From Aliirhizobium smilacinae (lineage in GTDB: Bacteria > Pseudomonadota > Alphaproteobacteria > Rhizobiales > Rhizobiaceae), in the NCBI RefSeq assembly GCF_006335145.1, contig NZ_VDMN01000005.1, forward strand, positions 186,001 through 250,000: 64,000 nucleotides of DNA, in the 5' to 3' direction. A program made the translations under genes and the position numbers. The notes beneath the pieces are model-generated. The model was given only the letters and a program-made list of their open reading frames with translations. It searched no databases and was not told the origin of the DNA. Positions within the stretch are counted from its first letter, which is position 1. The number at the start of each line of letters is the position of its first letter. Below are positions 24,471 to 33,643 of the stretch, one piece after another.

Positions 24471-27400
24471 TCAGCCGATCGCCATCAGGCTGGCATTGCC
24501 GCCGGCTGCCGTCGTGTTGATCGAGGTCGAAACCTCTTCCAGCAGCCAGTTCAGGCAATAGGCTTCCGCATCCGTTCCAAGCTCTTCGGACGTTGCCGCC
24601 TGAACGAGAACGAGCGGTCCCGGCAGGCCGGCAATCGCTTTCGTTATCTCGACACTGGGCTCGCCTGCACCTTCGATCAGCGCGCCGGCGAAAGGCGCAT
24701 CCGTGGCCCAGTCCGCGCTCCAGCGGATGCGTGCAGCGACACTGGCCGGCAGGTCCGAAAGCGATGCCTGCAGACCCGATGCCGCATCGATTGCCACATC
24801 GTTGCCTGTGGAAAGCGCCGCGGTGAGTTGGCGATAGAGGCCGATTTCCGTCTGCGGAACCAGCAGGATACGACCGCGCGGATGCAGCGCGTAGATGTTG
24901 CGTTCCCCGACCGGGCCGGGGAGATCGGTCGCAAGGCCAAGCGCTGAAACCGCGCCGGTTTCGCGTGCATCCTGCGCCAGCCGGTTGCGGCCGCGCTGTC
25001 CGAGCCAGCGGGCGAAATCCGTCAGCGCCGGATCGGTGTGTATCGAGCTGTGGCGCGGCGGCACGGGTGCCTTGTCGACCAGACGGCCGAGATAAAGCGG
25101 TCCGCCCGCCTTCGGGCCGGTGCCCGACAAACCACGTCCGCCGAACGGCTGCACGCCGACAACGGCGCCGATGACATTGCGGTTGACATAGATATTGCCC
25201 ACCCGGATGAGGCCGGTCACCTGCGCGATCGTCTCGTCAAGACGGGTATGCAGGCCAAAGGTCAGGCCGTAGCCGGTGCCGTTGATATCCTCGATCAGAC
25301 GCTCCAGATCGTCGCGCTTGTACCGCAGGACATGGAGAACCGGGCCGAAGACTTCACGATTGAGGTCCTTCAGCGATGTGATCTCGATGATCGTCGGGGC
25401 AACGAACGTGCCGTTTTCGGTCTCGGGACCGAGCGGCAATTGCTCGACCTTGCGGCCGAGCGCGCGCATGCCGTCGATATGTTTTTCGATGCCGCCCTTG
25501 GCTTCCTCGGTGATAACCGGGCCGATGTCGATCTTCAGTTCGTCGGTGCGGCCGATTGTGAGCTCCTTCACGGCACCCTTGAGCATGGCGAGGATACGAT
25601 CGGCGACATCTTCCTGCAGGCAAAGCACGCGCAGCGCCGAGCAACGCTGACCGGCGCTGTCGAAGGCCGAGGCGATCACATCGAAGACCACCTGTTCGGC
25701 AAGCGCCGAGGAATCGACGATCATCGCATTTTGGCCACCGGTTTCGGCGATCAGCGGGATCGGCTTGCCGTTCGGCAAAAGGCGCCCGGCAAGTTCTGCC
25801 TGGATCAGCCGGGCAACTTCGGTCGAGCCGGTAAACATCACGCCGCAGGTCTCTTTTGATGCGACCAGCGCCGCGCCGATGCGGCCATCGCCCGGAAGCA
25901 GCTGAAGCACGTCTGTCGGAATGCCGGCTTCGTGCAGGATGCGGATGCCCTGTGCGGCAATCAGTGGCGTTTCTTCCGCCGGTTTCGCCAGAACCGGATT
26001 GCCTGCAACGAGGGCCGCAGCGATCTGGCCGGTGAAGATCGCCAACGGGAAATTCCATGGGCTGATGCAGACGATCGGGCCGAGCGGCTTGTGCCCCGGT
26101 CCGAGCGTGCGGCGCGCCTGTTCGGCGTAATAGCGCAGGAAGTCGATCGCCTCGCGCACTTCCGCGATAGCGTTCGGCATGGATTTTCCTGCCTCGCGCA
26201 TGATCAGGCCGAGCAGGTCGGGCATATCCGTCTGCATGATGTCGGCGGCACGCTCCAGGCATGCGGCCCTCTCAGTCGGTGCGACGGCAGCCCAGCTTGC
26301 GGCCGCCGTGCTGGCGATGGACATGGCCTGTTCAATGCCATCCTCCGAAATTTCGGTCACGGTGCCGACAAGATCTCGCCGGTCGCCGGGGTTAAGCACG
26401 GGGCGGCTGGTGCCGGCGACTTGCGTGTTGCCGAGTTGCGGGCGGGCAATCCACTCACGGGGGGAGGATCCCTTCAGCGATGCCGAAAGCGCGGTCAGCA
26501 CCGTCTCGTTCGACAGATCGAGGCCAGCAGAGTTCCGGCGGCCGGCATAGAGATCCTGGGGTAGGGAGATCTGGTCGTGGCGGGCGCCGATCTCGGCCAT
26601 GCCGCGAACCACATCCGCCGGATCCGCAACCAGTTCGTCGATCGAGACGTTCTTGTCGCCGATGCGGTTGACGAAAGACGAGTTGGCACCGTTTTCCAGA
26701 AGGCGGCGCACCAGATAGGCAAGCAACGTCTCGTGGGTGCCGACGGGTGCATAAATACGCGCCGGGCGACCAAGCTTGGCCGGCCCGACGACTTCGTCAT
26801 AGAGCGGTTCGCCCATGCCATGCAGGCACTGGAATTCATACTTGCCGCTTTTGAAGTCCGGCCCGGCGAGATGATAGATCGTTGCCAGCGTCTGGGCATT
26901 GTGGGTGGCAAATTGCGGAAATACGGCGTCGGTCGCGGCCAGGAGTTTTCGGGCGCAGGCGATATAGGAGACGTCGGTGTGAACCTTGCGGGTGAAGACC
27001 GGAAAATCGTCAAGCCCGTCGACCTGGGCACGCTTGATCTCGGCATCCCAATAGGCGCCCTTGACCAGGCGGACCATGATACGGCGCTTGTTGGTGCGGG
27101 CAAGATCGATGATGAAGTCGAGAACCGCCGGGCAACGCTTGCCATAGGCCTGCACGACGAAGCCCATGCCCTCCCAGCCTGTAAGATCCGGATCTTCGCA
27201 AAGGCTCTGGAGAAGATCGAGCGAAAGTTCGAGCCGGTCGGCCTCCTCGGCATCGATATTGAGGCCTATGTCGTATTTCTTTGCCAGTCCGGCGAGCGCC
27301 TTCACCTTCGGCAGAAGTTCGGCCATGACACGATCAGCCTGGGCGCGGACGTAACGGGGATGCAACGCCGACAGCTTGATGGAAATGCCGGGGCCGTCAT

Positions 27401-28163
27401 AGATGCCACGGCCGGCAGACGCCTTGCCGATCGCATGGATCGCCGTCTCGTAATCCCTGTAGTAACGCTCGGCATCCGCGGCAGTCGTCGCGGCTTCGCC
27501 CAGCATGTCGTAGGAATAACGGAAACCGCGTTCCTCCAGCGGTTTCGCGCGCTTCAGTGCCTCGGCAATTGTTTCGCCGGTGACGAACTGTTCGCCCATC
27601 ATCCGCATCGCCATATCGACGCCGCGGCGGATGACCGGTTCGCCGCAACGGGCGATTAGCCGGGTCAGCGCAGCCGAAAGGCTGCGTCCGTCCACGGTGT
27701 TGGTCAGCTTGCCGGTGACGACGAGCCCCCAGGTGGCGGCATTGACGAACAACGAACGCCCGCCGCCGACATGGGACTTCCAGTCGCCGTCCGAGATCTT
27801 GTCGCGGATCAATGCGTCGCGTGTCGCCGTGTCGGGAATACGCAACAGCGCTTCGGCAAGGCACATGAGGGCCACGCCCTCCTGGCTGGAAAGCGAATAT
27901 TCATGCACCAGACCTTCGACGCCGGTACCCTTGTGCTTGGTGCGCAATGCCTTGATCAGCTGGCTGGCAGTTGCGCGGATGGCGCGGCGCGCCTCCTCTG
28001 GCAGGGTCGCCTGCTCCAGCAGCATCGCAACGCTTTCGCTCTCTGGCCGGCGATATTCTGCCGTGATCGCACGGCGCAACTCGGTCTGCTCGCGCAGCGC
28101 GGGTGCGAAGCTTGCAAATGCCCTTGAGAGGTCGGTCGTTTTTATGGGGCGAGAAATCGTCAT
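24471..28163 (-). CDS. putA: Bifunctional proline dehydrogenase / delta-1-pyrroline-5-carboxylate dehydrogenase PutA
   Basis: ATG 28163 gives 1230 residues, and a frame to 28196 exists without support. An alpha-helical arm leads into the FAD-binding proline dehydrogenase barrel (ISIKLSALHPRY, GLNIDAEEADRLELSLDLL, VRLVKGAYWDAEIKRAQ). The P5C dehydrogenase domain follows, with CISPWNFPLAIFTGQIAAALVAGN, ETGGQNAMIVDSSA, the catalytic Cys in SAGQRCSALR and EVFGPVLHVLRY. It oxidises proline to glutamate at the membrane. No N-terminal ribbon-helix-helix DNA-binding domain is present, unlike E. coli PutA (1320 residues), so regulation is left to the divergent Lrp-type protein. Confidence 0.95.
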   Translation of the reverse strand: MTISRPIKTTDLSRAFASFAPALREQTELRRAITAEYRRPESESVAMLLEQATLPEEARRAIRATASQLIKALRTKHKGTGVEGLVHEYSLSSQEGVALMCLAEALLRIPDTATRDALIRDKISDGDWKSHVGGGRSLFVNAATWGLVVTGKLTNTVDGRSLSAALTRLIARCGEPVIRRGVDMAMRMMGEQFVTGETIAEALKRAKPLEERGFRYSYDMLGEAATTAADAERYYRDYETAIHAIGKASAGRGIYDGPGISIKLSALHPRYVRAQADRVMAELLPKVKALAGLAKKYDIGLNIDAEEADRLELSLDLLQSLCEDPDLTGWEGMGFVVQAYGKRCPAVLDFIIDLARTNKRRIMVRLVKGAYWDAEIKRAQVDGLDDFPVFTRKVHTDVSYIACARKLLAATDAVFPQFATHNAQTLATIYHLAGPDFKSGKYEFQCLHGMGEPLYDEVVGPAKLGRPARIYAPVGTHETLLAYLVRRLLENGANSSFVNRIGDKNVSIDELVADPADVVRGMAEIGARHDQISLPQDLYAGRRNSAGLDLSNETVLTALSASLKGSSPREWIARPQLGNTQVAGTSRPVLNPGDRRDLVGTVTEISEDGIEQAMSIASTAAASWAAVAPTERAACLERAADIMQTDMPDLLGLIMREAGKSMPNAIAEVREAIDFLRYYAEQARRTLGPGHKPLGPIVCISPWNFPLAIFTGQIAAALVAGNPVLAKPAEETPLIAAQGIRILHEAGIPTDVLQLLPGDGRIGAALVASKETCGVMFTGSTEVARLIQAELAGRLLPNGKPIPLIAETGGQNAMIVDSSALAEQVVFDVIASAFDSAGQRCSALRVLCLQEDVADRILAMLKGAVKELTIGRTDELKIDIGPVITEEAKGGIEKHIDGMRALGRKVEQLPLGPETENGTFVAPTIIEITSLKDLNREVFGPVLHVLRYKRDDLERLIEDINGTGYGLTFGLHTRLDETIAQVTGLIRVGNIYVNRNVIGAVVGVQPFGGRGLSGTGPKAGGPLYLGRLVDKAPVPPRHSSIHTDPALTDFARWLGQRGRNRLAQDARETGAVSALGLATDLPGPVGERNIYALHPRGRILLVPQTEIGLYRQLTAALSTGNDVAIDAASGLQASLSDLPASVAARIRWSADWATDAPFAGALIEGAGEPSVEITKAIAGLPGPLVLVQAATSEELGTDAEAYCLNWLLEEVSTSINTTAAGGNASLMAIG

Positions 28164-28309
28164 AGGGTGTCCCGGTTGTAGGAGAGGCGTCCACAAGGCG
28201 CGAAAGATAACATGACGGGAATTTTAGAGTTGCCCAGTTATTCGGGTTATTCTATGCATAATGCCTGATTATCGGCGACTTTCTATACAAAATGGAATGA
28301 CAGGGCATC
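28164..28309. promoter_or_regulatory. putA / Lrp-type regulator divergent promoter region
   Basis: This 146-bp gap separates the two starts and is AT-rich compared with its surroundings. It contains TATGCATA at its centre (around 28252) and several A/T tracts (TTTCTATACAAAATGG). Such tracts suit an Lrp-family octamer site, but no clear consensus operator could be fixed by eye. Confidence 0.4.
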
Positions 28310-28786
28310 ATGTCTAGTGAATTAGACCAGTTCGACAAGAAGATTCTTCAGGAACTCTCGGCAGATGGCCGGTTGTCGATCACCGAGCTGTCGAGCCGTA
28401 TCGGCCTGTCCAAAACGCCGTGCCAGTTGCGCCTGCGTCGTTTGATCGATGAAGGCTTCATTGAGGGCTTCAGGGCTATCCTCAGCTCGCAGAAACTTGG
28501 CCTCGATCATATCGCCTTTGTCGAAGTAAAACTCACCGACACCCGCGAGGAGGCGCTGAAAAGCTTCAACGATGCCGCGCGCAAAATCAGGGAGATCGAA
28601 GGCTGCCACATGATCGCCGGCCGTTTCGATTATCTGCTGAAGGTTCGCACCAGAGACATAAGAAGGTATAGAATTGTGCTCGGCGAGAAGATTTCAACCC
28701 TTCCCTTCGTGGCAAGCACATCGACGAACGTGGTGATGCAGACGGTAAAGGAAGACAGCCCGCAGCTGCTGGCATCCGCAGATTAG
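28310..28786 (+). CDS. putR: Lrp/AsnC family regulator of proline catabolism (PutR-like)
   Basis: The 158-residue Lrp/AsnC protein has an N-terminal HTH (DKKILQELSADGRLSITELSSRIGLSKTPCQLR, read as separate motifs) and a C-terminal RAM domain (EVKLTDTREEALKSF, IEGCHMIAGRFDYLLKV). It is divergent from putA across 146 bp. In Agrobacterium and Rhodobacter the equivalent PutR activates putA when proline is present, and the position here supports the same role. Confidence 0.85.
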   Translation: MSSELDQFDKKILQELSADGRLSITELSSRIGLSKTPCQLRLRRLIDEGFIEGFRAILSSQKLGLDHIAFVEVKLTDTREEALKSFNDAARKIREIEGCHMIAGRFDYLLKVRTRDIRRYRIVLGEKISTLPFVASTSTNVVMQTVKEDSPQLLASAD

Positions 28787-28829
28787 CCGCGGGCGAGGGG
28801 CTTTGGTTTAGGAAGGCGGTCCTGCTGCC

Positions 28830-29045
28830 TCAAAGATGGTCGATAATGTGTCCATCCAGGGCATCGATACCCAGGCAGATTACCACCAGGCAAAAGAGGG
28901 CCACAAGATATTTGGCAGAATGGGCACGGAAGGAACTCTGACGCTTCACCGCGAGCGTCGTATCCAGAATTGCATTGGCCCTATCGATATCGCCATCGAT
29001 CGCGTGAGCGAGTATGTCGTTTGCGATATCTCTATCACTTTTCAT
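28830..29045 (-). CDS. Small single-helix membrane protein, function unknown
   Basis: The 71-residue open frame has a start preceded by AAGGGA at 8 bases. The N-terminal half is charged and helical (DRDIANDILAHAIDGDIDRANAIL). Residues about 45-65 are a hydrophobic helix (YLVALFCLVVICLGI). No family was recognised. The ribosome site and the amphipathic-plus-membrane layout support a real gene. It is convergent with the Lrp gene. Confidence 0.5.
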   Translation of the reverse strand: MKSDRDIANDILAHAIDGDIDRANAILDTTLAVKRQSSFRAHSAKYLVALFCLVVICLGIDALDGHIIDHL

Positions 29046-29110
29046 GCGAATGATCCCTTGCGAAGAGTGTCCGTTTAGCCGCCGTTGCTGACAGCAGGCT
29101 GAACGGCTCG

Positions 29111-29809
29111 TTATGTGCTCATACCGATCAGAGATGACACATTTATTCCGGCTGTCTCTGCTTGCTTGCGGATCTGCCCATGCAGTCGTGCCTGATAGCG
29201 CCGAAGTTTGATGCGATTGAGCAGGTTGCTCGTAGCATAAAGTCCTACTGGCGACTTTTCGCCCGTCCCATCGACACAGATGACCCGGGGATCACCGTCC
29301 TGTGCATCGCTCCAGACGAAATTGCCGAGGTTGCAATCCATCAGAACGATGTGGAACCGCGTCGCCTCTCGGAAGAATTCGTTCAGCGCGTCCAGATGTT
29401 TCTGCTCGAAGCGCCGCTCCTGAATAATCCTGCGAAGCGTCGGCGCCAACGACCCGTCCCGGGAGGCGACCCGTTCAACGATCATGCCAAGCCCCTGGCT
29501 GGTCTGCACGAAACCAAAAATCTTGGCGATGGGCAGTTTCTTCCGCTCACCTCCAAATTTGCGCGCGAGGTTGAGATATTCTTCCAGCTCCCGCCGGAAC
29601 ACCATGTAGGCACCAAAGCGCCGCCACTTCTTGAAGAAGTAGATCCTGCTTTTGACTTTTCGATTGCCTCCCGCGGTCTGCGCCGAAGGTTTTACGGTCT
29701 TGATGAGGATGTCGGGATACATTCTGTTTTCGAAAAGGTTTCGAGAGGCGCCATGCCCGGCAAGCCTCCATTGTTCGAGATCCACAAAATCCAAGACAAA
29801 CTGCGTCAT
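29111..29809 (-). CDS. YrbL-like protein (PhoP regulatory network family, kinase-like fold)
   Basis: Starting at ATG 29809 gives 232 residues. The frame remains open to 30022, but that stretch lacks family features. The pattern GHGASRNLFE, then MYPDILIKTVK, a basic linker, RRELEEYLNLAR, IAKIFGFVQTSQGLGMIVERV and FHIVLMDCNLGNFVW matches YrbL-type proteins, which have a protein-kinase-like fold with an HRD-like DCNLGN catalytic-loop analogue. The enzymatic role is not established. No ribosome-binding site is strong at this start. Confidence 0.6.
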   Translation of the reverse strand: MTQFVLDFVDLEQWRLAGHGASRNLFENRMYPDILIKTVKPSAQTAGGNRKVKSRIYFFKKWRRFGAYMVFRRELEEYLNLARKFGGERKKLPIAKIFGFVQTSQGLGMIVERVASRDGSLAPTLRRIIQERRFEQKHLDALNEFFREATRFHIVLMDCNLGNFVWSDAQDGDPRVICVDGTGEKSPVGLYATSNLLNRIKLRRYQARLHGQIRKQAETAGINVSSLIGMST

Positions 29810-30049
29810 CACTATTCCATCATCAAGCGTGCCTGATCGGCCGTCACAAGCTGCGTAGCGTTGCTTGTATAATATGGGGGTGCGGCAACACCATCTAGGG
29901 CAGTGAAGCAACAGCGCTGCGTTTTCCAGCGCATTCACCAAGACTCTACCGTACAGAGTCCCCACCACCTGCGAAAAATGCGCCGTGGTTGATATTTGCG
30001 GTCTATCTCGAACGATCGGCAACGATATTTGGTGCGATGTTGTTTGCAG

Positions 30050-30081
30050 TTTCGTTTTCGCCTAGAATGAAGAAAACGAAA
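30050..30081. promoter_or_regulatory. Candidate GlpR operator before glpR
   Basis: A perfect 10-bp inverted repeat, TTTCGTTTTC and GAAAACGAAA, is separated by 12 bases and lies 12 bp before the glpR ATG. DeoR-family proteins bind TTTCG-type half-sites. The glpD leader has a related repeat with almost the same TTTCG-to-CGAAA spacing (22 versus 23 bases). Autoregulation by GlpR is the simplest reading. Confidence 0.6.
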
Positions 30082-30093
30082 GTCGAGGGGGCC

Positions 30094-30855
30094 ATGCATT
30101 TATCCAGTCGGCAGGAAGACATTCTGGCGCTCGCCAAGGAGCAGGGAAAAGTGCTGGTCGAGGATCTGGCCGGCCATTTCCAGGTGACGCCGCAGACGAT
30201 CCGCAAGGACTTGAACGATCTGTGTGATGCCAAGGCGCTAAACCGCATTCATGGCGGGGCAGTGTTTCCGAGCGGCAACGAGAATGTCAAATACGAGGCG
30301 CGACGCTCGATGGCGGCGGCCGAAAAACAGGCGATCGGCCGGGCGGCGGCCGAGATCATTCCCGACAATTCCTCGCTGTTCATCAATATAGGCACGACGA
30401 CGGAAGCGGTCGGCGAAGCGTTGATCGATCATCGGGAGTTGATGGTGATCACCAATAATATAAATGTTGCCAATCGCTTGCGTGTTTTTCCATCGATCGA
30501 GGTGGTGATCGCCGGCGGCGTGGTGCGCGGATCCGATGGCGGTATCGTCGGGGAAGCTGCGGTCGATTTCATCCGCCAGTTCAAGGTCGATTATGCAGTG
30601 ATCGGCGTGTCGGCGATCGATGCGGACGGGGCATTGCTCGATTTCGACTTTCGAGAGGTCAAGGTGGCTCAGGCGATCATCGCCAATGCGCGGCATGTCA
30701 TCCTTGTCTCCGACGCATCGAAATTCGAGCGCACTGCACCCGTTCGCATGGGGCATATCTCGCAGGTGCACACGTTCATTACCGACCGCTGTCCGTCTGC
30801 GGAGATCCGTAAAATCTGTGCTGCGAGCGAGGTTCGGCTGGTCGAGACCGGTTGA
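30094..30855 (+). CDS. glpR: DeoR-family glycerol-3-phosphate regulon repressor
   Basis: The ATG at 30094 follows GAGGGGGCC and gives 253 residues. The upstream frame is regulatory DNA. The N-terminal DeoR winged helix (SSRQEDILALAKEQG, VTPQTIRKDLNDLCDAKALNRIHGGA) leads into the sugar-phosphate sensing domain (NIGTTTEAV, ITNNINVA, IAGGVVRGSDGGIVG). Length and placement before glpD match GlpR, which represses glycerol genes until glycerol 3-phosphate binds. Confidence 0.88.
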   Translation: MHLSSRQEDILALAKEQGKVLVEDLAGHFQVTPQTIRKDLNDLCDAKALNRIHGGAVFPSGNENVKYEARRSMAAAEKQAIGRAAAEIIPDNSSLFINIGTTTEAVGEALIDHRELMVITNNINVANRLRVFPSIEVVIAGGVVRGSDGGIVGEAAVDFIRQFKVDYAVIGVSAIDADGALLDFDFREVKVAQAIIANARHVILVSDASKFERTAPVRMGHISQVHTFITDRCPSAEIRKICAASEVRLVETG

Positions 30856-30889
30856 AATCATCTCATTCCTGCTTTCTGTCAATCTTCAT

Positions 30890-30919
30890 TTGACATTCGT
30901 TTTTCTTTCACATTAGACT
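30890..30919 (+). promoter_or_regulatory. Candidate glpD operon promoter
   Basis: A perfect -35 hexamer TTGACA (30890-30895) is followed 18 bases later by TAGACT (4/6 match to TATAAT). It lies 63 bp upstream of glpD, and the operator at 30928-30960 follows immediately, so a bound repressor would block initiation. Confidence 0.55.
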
Positions 30920-30927
30920 TGGATCGG

Positions 30928-30960
30928 TTTCGCAACTGCGTAATTTTGTGCAATGCGAAA
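30928..30960. promoter_or_regulatory. Candidate GlpR operator before glpD
   Basis: The inverted repeat TTTCGCA and TGCGAAA has a 19-base spacer and lies between the promoter and the glpD start. It shares the TTTCG/CGAAA core of the glpR site. Confidence 0.55.
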
Positions 30961-30981
30961 GCTTAAGTCATCGGTGGGGCA

Positions 30982-32493
30982 ATGGCAGGCTATACGGTTT
31001 TCGATCTCTTCGTGATTGGCGGCGGCATCAACGGATGCGGCATCGCGCGCGATGCGGCGGGCCGGGGTTATTCCGTCGCACTTGCCGAGATGAACGATTT
31101 CGCTTCCGGCACGTCTTCCGGCGCCACCAAGTTGATCCATGGCGGATTGCGCTATCTCGAACATTACGAATTCCGGCTGGTGCGCGAGGCGCTGATGGAA
31201 CGCGAGATCCTGTGGGCGATGGCGCCGCATGTGATCTGGCCGTTGCGCTTCGTGCTGCCTTTCCAGAAAGGTGGCGTGCGTCCGGCCTGGCTGATCCGGC
31301 TCGGCCTGTTCCTTTACGACAATCTCGGCGGCCGCAAGCTTCTGCCGGCGACGAAGACCCTGAACCTGAAGACCGATCCGGCCGGAAAGCCGCTGAAACC
31401 TGTCTTCGGCAAGGCGTTCGAATATTCCGACGGCTGGGTGGACGATGCCCGCATGGTGGTTTTGAACGCCCGCGATGCGGCCAACAAGGGTGCAACGATC
31501 CTCAGCCGCGCGAAAGTTGTTTCGGCGCGGCGTGAAAACGGGTTCTGGCTGGTCGAGGTGCGCGACGAGGCGTCCGGCGTGACCACCGCCCACAAGGCGC
31601 GGATGCTGGTCAATGCCGGCGGGCCATGGGTCGATCAGGTTCTGGCCGGTGCGATCGGCCGCAACAATGTCCATAATGTCCGCCTAGTGCAGGGCAGCCA
31701 TATCATCGTGAAGAAGAAGTTCGAGGATAAGAGGGCCTACTTCTTCCAGAACCCGGACAACCGGATCTTTTTCGCCATCCCTTACGAGCAGGATTTCACC
31801 TTGATCGGCACGACCGATCGCGACTATCCGGGCGATCCGAAAGATGTCAGGATCAGCCCGGAGGAAATCCAGTATCTGTGCAAGGCTGCGAGCGAATATT
31901 TTGCCGAACCGGTCAAGGCCGACGATATCGTCTGGACCTATTCGGCTGTGCGTCCGCTCTATGACGATGGTGCATCGAAGGCGCAGGAAGCGACACGCGA
32001 TTATGTGCTGAAGGTCGACGAGGCCGATGGTGCGCCGCTGCTCAACGTTTTCGGCGGCAAGCTCACCACCTATCGGCGGCTTGCCGAACATGCGCTGGAA
32101 AAGGTCGGCGAGGCGATCGGTACCAAAGGCGGTCCATGGACGGCCAAAAGCCGGCTTCCGGGTGGTGATTTTCCGGTGACGGGAGCGTTGGAAGAAGAAC
32201 GTCGACTGGTCTCGGCCTATCCGTTTCTCACGTCGCGCCATGCGGCACGGCTGATCCGCTGTTACGGCACGGATGCCAAGGGGATCATGGGAGAGGCCAA
32301 GACGATAGAGGGGCTTGGACGGTTTTTCGGCGGTACGCTTTACGAGGCGGAAGTCCGCTTTCTGATCGACAGGGAATGGGCGCGCACGGCTGAGGATGTG
32401 TTGTGGCGCCGCACCAAACAGGGATTGTTCCTGACGGCCGAGGAGGCCGCAGGTCTGGAGGAGTACATGGCGGGAGTTCGCCGGGCCGCCTGA
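30982..32493 (+). CDS. glpD: Aerobic glycerol-3-phosphate dehydrogenase
   Basis: The 503-residue FAD enzyme oxidises glycerol 3-phosphate to dihydroxyacetone phosphate and feeds electrons to quinone at the inner membrane. The FAD motif VIGGGINGCGIARDAAGRG, the ATKLIHGGLRYLE segment, VNAGGPWVDQV, RLVQGSHIIV and the C-terminal GGKLTTYRRLAE are diagnostic. GGTGGGG precedes the ATG. It heads the glycerol operon and is followed by the importer genes after 53 bp. Confidence 0.95.
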   Translation: MAGYTVFDLFVIGGGINGCGIARDAAGRGYSVALAEMNDFASGTSSGATKLIHGGLRYLEHYEFRLVREALMEREILWAMAPHVIWPLRFVLPFQKGGVRPAWLIRLGLFLYDNLGGRKLLPATKTLNLKTDPAGKPLKPVFGKAFEYSDGWVDDARMVVLNARDAANKGATILSRAKVVSARRENGFWLVEVRDEASGVTTAHKARMLVNAGGPWVDQVLAGAIGRNNVHNVRLVQGSHIIVKKKFEDKRAYFFQNPDNRIFFAIPYEQDFTLIGTTDRDYPGDPKDVRISPEEIQYLCKAASEYFAEPVKADDIVWTYSAVRPLYDDGASKAQEATRDYVLKVDEADGAPLLNVFGGKLTTYRRLAEHALEKVGEAIGTKGGPWTAKSRLPGGDFPVTGALEEERRLVSAYPFLTSRHAARLIRCYGTDAKGIMGEAKTIEGLGRFFGGTLYEAEVRFLIDREWARTAEDVLWRRTKQGLFLTAEEAAGLEEYMAGVRRAA

Positions 32494-32546
32494 GGCCCCC
32501 GCAACATCACCGCTTGTAACCAAGGGTTGGGAGGCCCGAGGTCCAT

Positions 32547-33632
32547 ATGCTGGAATTGCGCAACGTGTCGAAGACGGTGGCCGGCGAATATCATATTCGC
32601 CCGACCGACCTGACATTAAAGCGGGGAACGCTGAATGTCCTGCTCGGGCCGACGCTCGCCGGCAAGACATCGCTGATGCGGCTGATGGCCGGTCTCGACA
32701 AACCGACCGAAGGTTCGGTGCATTTCGACGGCGCCGACGTGACCAATGTGCCGGTGCAGAGGCGCAATGTCGCGATGGTTTACCAGCAGTTCATCAATTA
32801 CCCGGCGCTTTCTGTCTATGAGAATATCGCCTCGCCGATGCGGATTGCCGGCAAAGATAAAGCCACGATCGACCGTGAGGTGAAAAAGGCCGCCGAGCTT
32901 CTGCGGCTGACGCCTTATCTCGATCGCACGCCGCTCAATCTGTCCGGCGGCCAGCAGCAGCGCACGGCGCTGGCACGGGCGATCGTCAAGAATGCCAATC
33001 TCGTCCTGCTCGACGAGCCGCTTGCCAATCTCGACTACAAGCTGCGCGAGGAATTGCGCGAGGAGCTGCCAAAAATCTTTGCCGCGTCCGGTGCGATCTT
33101 CGTTTACGCAACGACTGAACCCTCCGAGGCGCTGCTGCTCGGCGGCAATACGGCGACCCTGAACGAAGGGGCCGTGACGCAGTTCGGCCGGACGGTGGAT
33201 GTCTATCGCCGGCCTGCCGATCTGGTCACCGCGGAAATCTTTGCCGATCCGCCGCTCAACACGATTGCGCTCATACGTTCGGGCAATGATTTCCTGCTCG
33301 ACGGGGAGCCGGTCATTCCGGTGCCGGCGCATCTGTCGGTGATTGCCGACGGGCCGGTAACGCTCGCCTTCCAGCCGCATCACCTGTTTCTCCATGCGGC
33401 CAACGGCCATACGACGCCGCTCAAGGCCCGCACGCTGGTGTCGGAAATCGCCGGTTCGGAAAGCTTCATCCATCTCGATTTTGCCGGGCGCCGCTGGGTG
33501 ATGCTTGCGCATGGCATTCACGACATAGAACAGGACCGGCAGATCGAGGTGCATCTCGACAGCCGCCACCTGATGGCTTTCGACCAACAGACCGGCAAGG
33601 CGCTCGTCGCCGCATTGCCGGCCGCGGCGTAA
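32547..33632 (+). CDS. glpS: Glycerol ABC importer ATPase GlpS
   Basis: This 361-residue ATPase of the rhizobial GlpSTPQUV glycerol importer has Walker A GPTLAGKTS, signature LSGGQQQRTALARA and Walker B LLDEPLANLDY, with a TOBE-type C-terminal domain. The H-loop, where YVTHD is expected, reads YATTEPSEA, so the switch histidine is missing. The partner GlpT has the opposite defect (poor signature, intact H-loop), implying one working and one degenerate ATP site in the heterodimer. Confidence 0.88.
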   Translation: MLELRNVSKTVAGEYHIRPTDLTLKRGTLNVLLGPTLAGKTSLMRLMAGLDKPTEGSVHFDGADVTNVPVQRRNVAMVYQQFINYPALSVYENIASPMRIAGKDKATIDREVKKAAELLRLTPYLDRTPLNLSGGQQQRTALARAIVKNANLVLLDEPLANLDYKLREELREELPKIFAASGAIFVYATTEPSEALLLGGNTATLNEGAVTQFGRTVDVYRRPADLVTAEIFADPPLNTIALIRSGNDFLLDGEPVIPVPAHLSVIADGPVTLAFQPHHLFLHAANGHTTPLKARTLVSEIAGSESFIHLDFAGRRWVMLAHGIHDIEQDRQIEVHLDSRHLMAFDQQTGKALVAALPAAA

Positions 33633-33643
33633 AGGAGGACGGT

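Noticed and set aside
29162..29836. Plus-strand 224-residue frame opposite the YrbL-like gene
   Set aside because: The minus strand carries YrbL-like motifs (GASRNLFE, DCNLGN). The plus strand shows no family pattern.
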